Shown: positions 59,715-64,000 of the stretch, piece by piece
Numbering within the stretch: the stretch's first letter is position 1
Layout: every line of letters starts with the position of its first letter
Source of the DNA: Thamnidium elegans
Taxonomy: Eukaryota > Mucoromycota > Mucoromycetes > Mucorales > Mucoraceae
Assembly (NCBI GenBank): GCA_025201345.1
Contig: JAIXMG010000036.1
Coordinates: forward strand, 186,001 to 250,000
Direction: 5' to 3'
DNA: 64,000 bases
The notes under the pieces: generated by a model
What the model was told of the DNA's origin: nothing
What the model saw: only the letters and a program-made list of their open reading frames with translations
Database searches by the model: none
Translations under genes and position numbers: made by a program

Positions 59715-60740
59715 ATGTCAGTTTTAACAGATGACCTCTGTTTTGAAAGCAATGTTCAACCGTCACTTGTGTATCCATCGTTACCAAATACATATCAGCA
59801 ACAACAACAATCCCAAGATAGTAGCAGACAAACCTGTATTCATTTCGCCTCTCGGCTGATAAAACTGCGATCTGAATTAAGATCACCTTCCTATATGCGA
59901 TCCAATTATTTCCCACCTTCGTCTATCGGCCGAGCTAACTCTTTACCTAACGTACATAAAGATGAACATCCTTATTCAAACCATTTAGACTGCAGAGAAG
60001 ACGAAAGTGAAATCCTATCAAAAACAACAACAGATGAAGCATCTCAACTTACGTACCTTACAGAACTGATACGTCGTTCTGCTGCGCCAAAACCATCTAC
60101 AAAAGACTTGCTATCGTTGCCTTCTAAACAAGACTTTGTTTTCAGACAAGAAACAAGTAAATTATCAAGACGGTCTGTTTCTTTGCGTGATATCATTTAT
60201 GAATCCATTCAAAATAAAGAGAGTTTAGCACATCCGGTTACTACAGATGGTTTCTCTTCATTAGCATTAGTATCTCAACTGATATACGCATCCTCTTCTG
60301 AGAGTAGAACCAGAATAAAAAAAGAGGAGGAGAAAGTACTAGAACAAGCAGAGCAGGAGCAGGAGGAGGAGGAGGAGGAGAAGAAGATTGTCATTCGTGA
60401 TGATGACTTAACTACAACTGCTGCTGTTGCTAGTGGTTGTTGTTGTACCTGTAATAAAAAAATGACACCTAATAGTATTCATCCTACACCAAGTATCTCT
60501 CGTGAAACAGCGAAAAGCTTATTCAGTACAATGAGTAGTGATAGTGAAGACGAGGATTTCATTTATAAAAAACCCATCGTTGTAAGAAAAAGACCAACTA
60601 CTACTGCATATCTAGTCTCGTTATCACCTAGCTCTGCAGCTGCGGCTTCTGTAGCTAAATCGAGACGAAGTAATAAAAGACAAGTACGTAACCCGCAAAC
60701 TGATACCACCACCACCACTACTACTACTACTACTACATAA
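59715..60740 (+). CDS. low-complexity regulatory-type protein, unrecognised
   Basis: About 341 residues from the ATG at 59715 (MSVLTDDLCFESNVQPSLVY), chosen over an in-frame upstream ATG at 59655 whose extra residues come from the leader. Two short conserved-looking helices, LTYLTELIRRSAAPKPSTKD and FSSLALVSQLIYASSSESRT, recall the cyclin-box-like helices of Pho85-type cyclins, but the similarity is weak. Between them SRRSVSLRDII, then a Glu/Gln run, a Cys cluster (CCCTCNKK), an acidic SDSEDEDFIYKKP block, and a poly-Thr end (a dozen Thr codons). The whole has the look of a disordered, phosphorylated nuclear or signalling protein. Function not recognised. Confidence 0.6.
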   Translation: MSVLTDDLCFESNVQPSLVYPSLPNTYQQQQQSQDSSRQTCIHFASRLIKLRSELRSPSYMRSNYFPPSSIGRANSLPNVHKDEHPYSNHLDCREDESEILSKTTTDEASQLTYLTELIRRSAAPKPSTKDLLSLPSKQDFVFRQETSKLSRRSVSLRDIIYESIQNKESLAHPVTTDGFSSLALVSQLIYASSSESRTRIKKEEEKVLEQAEQEQEEEEEEKKIVIRDDDLTTTAAVASGCCCTCNKKMTPNSIHPTPSISRETAKSLFSTMSSDSEDEDFIYKKPIVVRKRPTTTAYLVSLSPSSAAAASVAKSRRSNKRQVRNPQTDTTTTTTTTTTT

Positions 60741-60925
60741 TTTTTTATACCCCCCTTTTTTATATTAATAACTTTAAAAATAAAATCCTTTTGAGGGTTA
60801 ATACTGTCAAAGATAAATTATATTGTACAAATGAGGGTTTATTATTATATCTACAGAGTTGGATGAAAAAAAAAGAGAGGGGGGGATGATATATACTACA
60901 CACATATATATAAAAAAAAAGGGAT

Positions 60926-61623
60926 TTAAAAAGCACCAGCCTCTAACAAAAGTGGTGTAACTTCCGAGTTTGTTACATCCGTTTTACAAATTGGGCACTA
61001 GTAGAAAGCAAATGTTATTATTCAGCCCCACACAAGTACCTTTTTTTAAAACTTACACATTTTTTCTTGGTAGTTAACCACAAGTCTACACAAACAGCAT
61101 GATAATAATGGTTGCAAGGCAACAGCCTTAACTCGTTACCAGACTCATAATCCTCTAAACAAATGGTGCAACTTTCAGGTTCTTCCTGATCCTTTTGATC
61201 GTTCAAGTTGAATATCTTGACAGATAGCTTTGATACTACTGAAACAGGAGCCAACTCTCTTTTAAAAAGTATATTCTGTCTTAATTTCCAAGAGGCGTAA
61301 ATCAGTACAAGAACAAGACAAGGGGATACAATGACAATAATGAGCACATCAATCAATGGCCTGAAATAGAATAAATGGATCAGCAAAAGTACTTTTTTCC
61401 CCTTTTATTCCCCTTTTTTTTTTATTATGCTTACCAAGTGACATTATCATCAGGCTGTAAAATTGCTACCATGGGAGTATTTAATAACTTTGATAAATTT
61501 AATAACTTTATGTATTCACGTTTTGGCATATACACACTAGGTATAAGTATATCTGAAGTATCACCTTTTTAAGGGTGTATATAAAATTATAAGTTTAGTA
61601 TTATTATAACAATAATAAGGGGC

Positions 61624-61674
<51 letters not shown>

Positions 61675-62055
61675 AGGAGAGTACATTGTAATCCAACCAG
61701 GATTATTTGGATCACCAATAACCACAGCAATAGCACCACTCATTTGCATATATCTTACTTTTGTTACAAACGAACACCCACCTCTGGAAACAAGTGCGAT
61801 CCAGTCTGTAATAGGAGCCTCTACAAGACTACAACCAGTTGTGTCTTGTAACGGTTCAATCATGTACCCGATTTTTCCATTGGCTGATAATCTAGGACCA
61901 AAAGATGCAATTCTATCATGAAAAGTTTCATTGGATATCTATTTCATCAGTCAGTAATAGTATTTTTCTCTTGTATATATATAACTCACTGTAACATGTG
62001 TTGATGCATATACAAGGGACACACACAATAACCAAAGGAGAAGAAGAATATTCAT
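60926..62055 (-). CDS. PA-TM-RING E3 ubiquitin ligase (RNF13/167-like)
   Basis: Endomembrane ubiquitin ligase. Exon joins: signal peptide MNILLLLWLLCVSLVYASTH with VT/ISNETFHDRIASFGPRLSAN; then the lumenal PA domain (DWIALVSRGGCSFVTKVRYM, AVVIGDPNNPGWITMYSPG); then across an intron holding the 47-T run, DTSDILIPSVYMPKREYIKL; then the membrane helix VLIIVIVSPCLVLVLIYASW; then the RING-H2 domain CTICLEDYESGNELRLLPCN-HYYHAVCVDLWL. The last exon, after a GTAAGT intron, gives CPICKTDVTNSEV, completing the C-x2-C...C-x-H-x3-H-x2-C...C-x2-C pattern. The PA domain is complete apart from splitting. About 300 residues. Confidence 0.88.
61625..61671. repeat. run of 47 T inside the RING-ligase gene
   Basis: Forty-seven consecutive T within the intron that splits the PA domain. 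Confidence 0.85.
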
Positions 62056-62232
62056 AGTTCGGTTTACAAAGAAAAAGTTTAAAAAAGTAAAAAGAAGTAA
62101 AAATAAAAATATAAAACATACACACGCTTAATAATAGATTTTAAAACTCCGGGGTTTTTTCCTTTTTTAAAAATTGGTATTTTTTTTTTTTTTTTCTTTC
62201 TTCTCTTTTTAAATACACATTATATACAACAA

Positions 62233-63791
62233 ATGCATAATTATGGCATGGACGAAAAAGATTCACAACCAACAAAAAAGAGTTCGTTTAAAAGACTTTC
62301 CTTTTTCAGACAACCAAGCACACAACCTACCGTCTTAACCACACATGTTATTAATAAAGAATACGACACAGAAACTGGAAATAAAATAATAAACAACTTT
62401 ATGATTCTAAAGGAAATTGGACGAGGCATGCATGGTAAAGTAAAACTGGCACAAGATCTAGATACAGGAGAACTGGTAGTAAGTCAAATAAATCCTTTTT
62501 TACTCCTAAGACCTAACACAAAAAAAAAAACTCCTTAAAGGCAATAAAGATTGTAGATAAGCAATCTCGACGGAGACAATTGGGTTACAGCGCATTAAGA
62601 GCAAAATCAACTGATGATTCAACACCTTATTTGGAAAGCGAGCAAAAGATCAGAAGAGAAATCGCTATATTGAAGAAATGTATCCACCCGCATGTGGTAA
62701 GGCTACGTGAAGTCATTGATGATCCTACAAGCAGAAAGATATATCTAGCTCTCGAGTACATGGAAGGTGGGGAAATTATCTGGCGAGAAGACGACGAAAG
62801 CAACACACCCGTCTTAACTGCGGAGGAATCCAGGCAGATATTTCGAGATGTAGTGAGCGGATTGGATTATTTACATTACCAAGGCATCATCCACAGAGAC
62901 ATCAAGCCAGCTAATTTATTACTAACAAAAGACGGCATTGTCAAAATATCTGACTTTGGTGTATCTTATTTCAATCAGCAGCTGGCAGGTGGTACATCCT
63001 TAGAGATATACAATGATGAAATCGACAGAGAGCTAGCAGAAACAGCAGGTACACCCGCATTTTTCGCTCCTGAACTATGTAGCTCAGTCGAGAATAATCA
63101 TGTAGACGATAAGCGTATTACGAAGGCAATCGATGTGTGGGCACTAGGTGTAACACTCTATTGTTTAATTTTTGGTCAGTGCCCTTTCACGGCCTCAACT
63201 GAATTTGAATTATTCGATATTATACCAACACAACCGCTTGTATTTCCAAGAAAACAAAATACTCCAATAGAATTAATCGATTTATTAAACAAGTTGTTAG
63301 AAAAGGACCCAAATTTGCGCATCACGCTAGACCAAGTAAAGCATCACCCGTGGGTCATCCAAGATCTCGTAGATCCCGCCAGTTGGTGGAAAGAATCCGA
63401 TCCTAAACTGTATAAAACTGTACATGTTACTGACGATGATGTCTCGAGAGCAGTGACCTTAATGGATAAGTTACGGAAATCCATTCATCGCATCTCTTCT
63501 TCTTTATCCAATACTTTTTCAAGGCATGCTTCAAAGTCTTCATTAAATAATTCATTACCCGATATCAATCCATCTCCTACTACTTCCATCATTGCGCATC
63601 CTCAACCTACTACTCTTGCTACCAGAGATAATAATAATAATGGTTGGTTACCTACTTCATTTACCCCTTCTACTTGCTCAAGTAGTTCAAAAGAATCTAT
63701 CCGTATCCATGACGATGACGACGATAAAAGGTCTTCAGGATCATCCATGTCTGGTTTAGTAGTTACATTTACTCGTGCATCAGAACAATAA
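62233..63791 (+). CDS. CaMKK/Sak1-type serine/threonine kinase
   Basis: Upstream kinase of AMPK/Snf1-type kinases in the fungal Sak1/Ssp1/Elm1 group. Two exons; intron 62479-62540 joins LV to AIKIVDKQSRRRQLGYSA. The glycine loop is EIGRGMHGKVKL; the ATP Lys is in AIKIV; the insert between beta-3 and alpha-C (YSALRAKSTDDSTPYLESEQ) is of the CaMKK type; HRDIKPANLL; DFGVSYF; and the activation segment ends AGTPAFFAPEL, then DVWALGVTLYCLIFGQCPF. After the kinase domain (about residue 340) a Ser/Thr-rich tail with SSSL repeats and an acidic end is likely regulatory. About 499 residues. Confidence 0.92.
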
Positions 63792-63913
63792 TAATAAAAA
63801 TATAAAAAGGAGAGAGAGGGAGGAAGGTAAAAAACAAAACAAAAACAAAAAAAAAACAAAAAAAAGTTTATTGCAAGAGGGTATAAAGTAAAAATAAGTG
63901 AAATAGTTATTTT

Positions 63914-64000
63914 TTAAGGAGAGTAGGGTGGTGGAGGCTTTGGTACATTCAATAACTGTCTTTGAAGTTGAAATTGTAATTCTTGTTGTTGCATACTTGG
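63914..64000 (-). CDS. 3' end of a protein with a PPPPY motif (cut by window edge)
   Basis: The last 28 codons read PSMQQQELQFQLQRQLLNVP then KPPPPYSP and TAA at 63914-63916. Gln-rich end followed by a PPxY motif, which binds WW domains (for example of Rsp5-type ligases). The rest lies outside the window; family unknown. Confidence 0.6.
   Translation of the reverse strand, partial: PSMQQQELQFQLQRQLLNVPKPPPPYSP

Overview
The window is nuclear DNA of an early-diverging fungus, most likely Mucoromycota (Mucorales-like). Supporting signs are eukaryotic housekeeping genes split by short GT-AG introns (about 40-150 bases), very AT-rich intergenic DNA full of long poly-T/poly-A runs, an RNase T2 of the Rhizopus RNase Rh type, a fungal GH47 mannosidase, a Pap1/Yap1-type bZIP factor and relics of transposase families typical of these genomes. 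The exact genus cannot be fixed from sequence alone. No rRNA gene, CRISPR array or convincing tRNA was seen.

Left part (0.5-19.7 kb) is ordinary and gene-dense: RAD17 checkpoint clamp loader, ER membrane J-protein (Erj5 type), mitochondrial ribosomal protein bL33, S-adenosylhomocysteine hydrolase, a membrane-anchored UDP-glycosyltransferase, a short-chain dehydrogenase, ribosomal protein uS13 (RPS18; one-codon first exon), mitochondrial mS38/Cox24, a secreted GH47 alpha-mannosidase, a small membrane protein, RNase T2, and a zinc-finger/proline-repeat/membrane protein. Between 4.2 and 6.75 kb lie coding-like remnants that do not make an intact gene.

The middle (about 19.8-42.6 kb) is gene-poor and is the most unusual region. 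It holds seven short intronless ORFs (64-72 residues), six on the minus and one on the plus strand, spread over 14.7 kb. They are divergent copies of one domain that I read as a stand-alone WWE domain (two conserved Trp, an I/V-E pair, and a C-terminal Tyr-x-[IV]-Ala-Arg). Several have their own TATA box. Around them are relics: the N-terminal part of a Tc1/IS630-like transposase, half of a lineage-specific gene, an intact multi-exon gene with a PD-(D/E)XK-like core, a Fanzor/TnpB-like nuclease relic with an in-frame stop, and a GC-richer 204-base unit in two direct copies.

The right part (42.6-64 kb) returns to ordinary genes separated by repeats: an UNC93-like transporter, the bZIP factor, an alpha-arrestin with LPxY motifs, an unlisted three-exon gene tail, a tandem pair of DUF726-like hydrolase genes (one intact, one decayed around a 70-T run), a D34E transposase relic beside a long inverted-repeat element, a low-complexity protein, a PA-TM-RING ubiquitin ligase, a CaMKK/Sak1-like kinase and the 3' end of a PPxY protein. 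The arrestin, the RING ligase and the PPxY protein could all feed into ubiquitin-dependent sorting, but their proximity is not evidence of a shared pathway.
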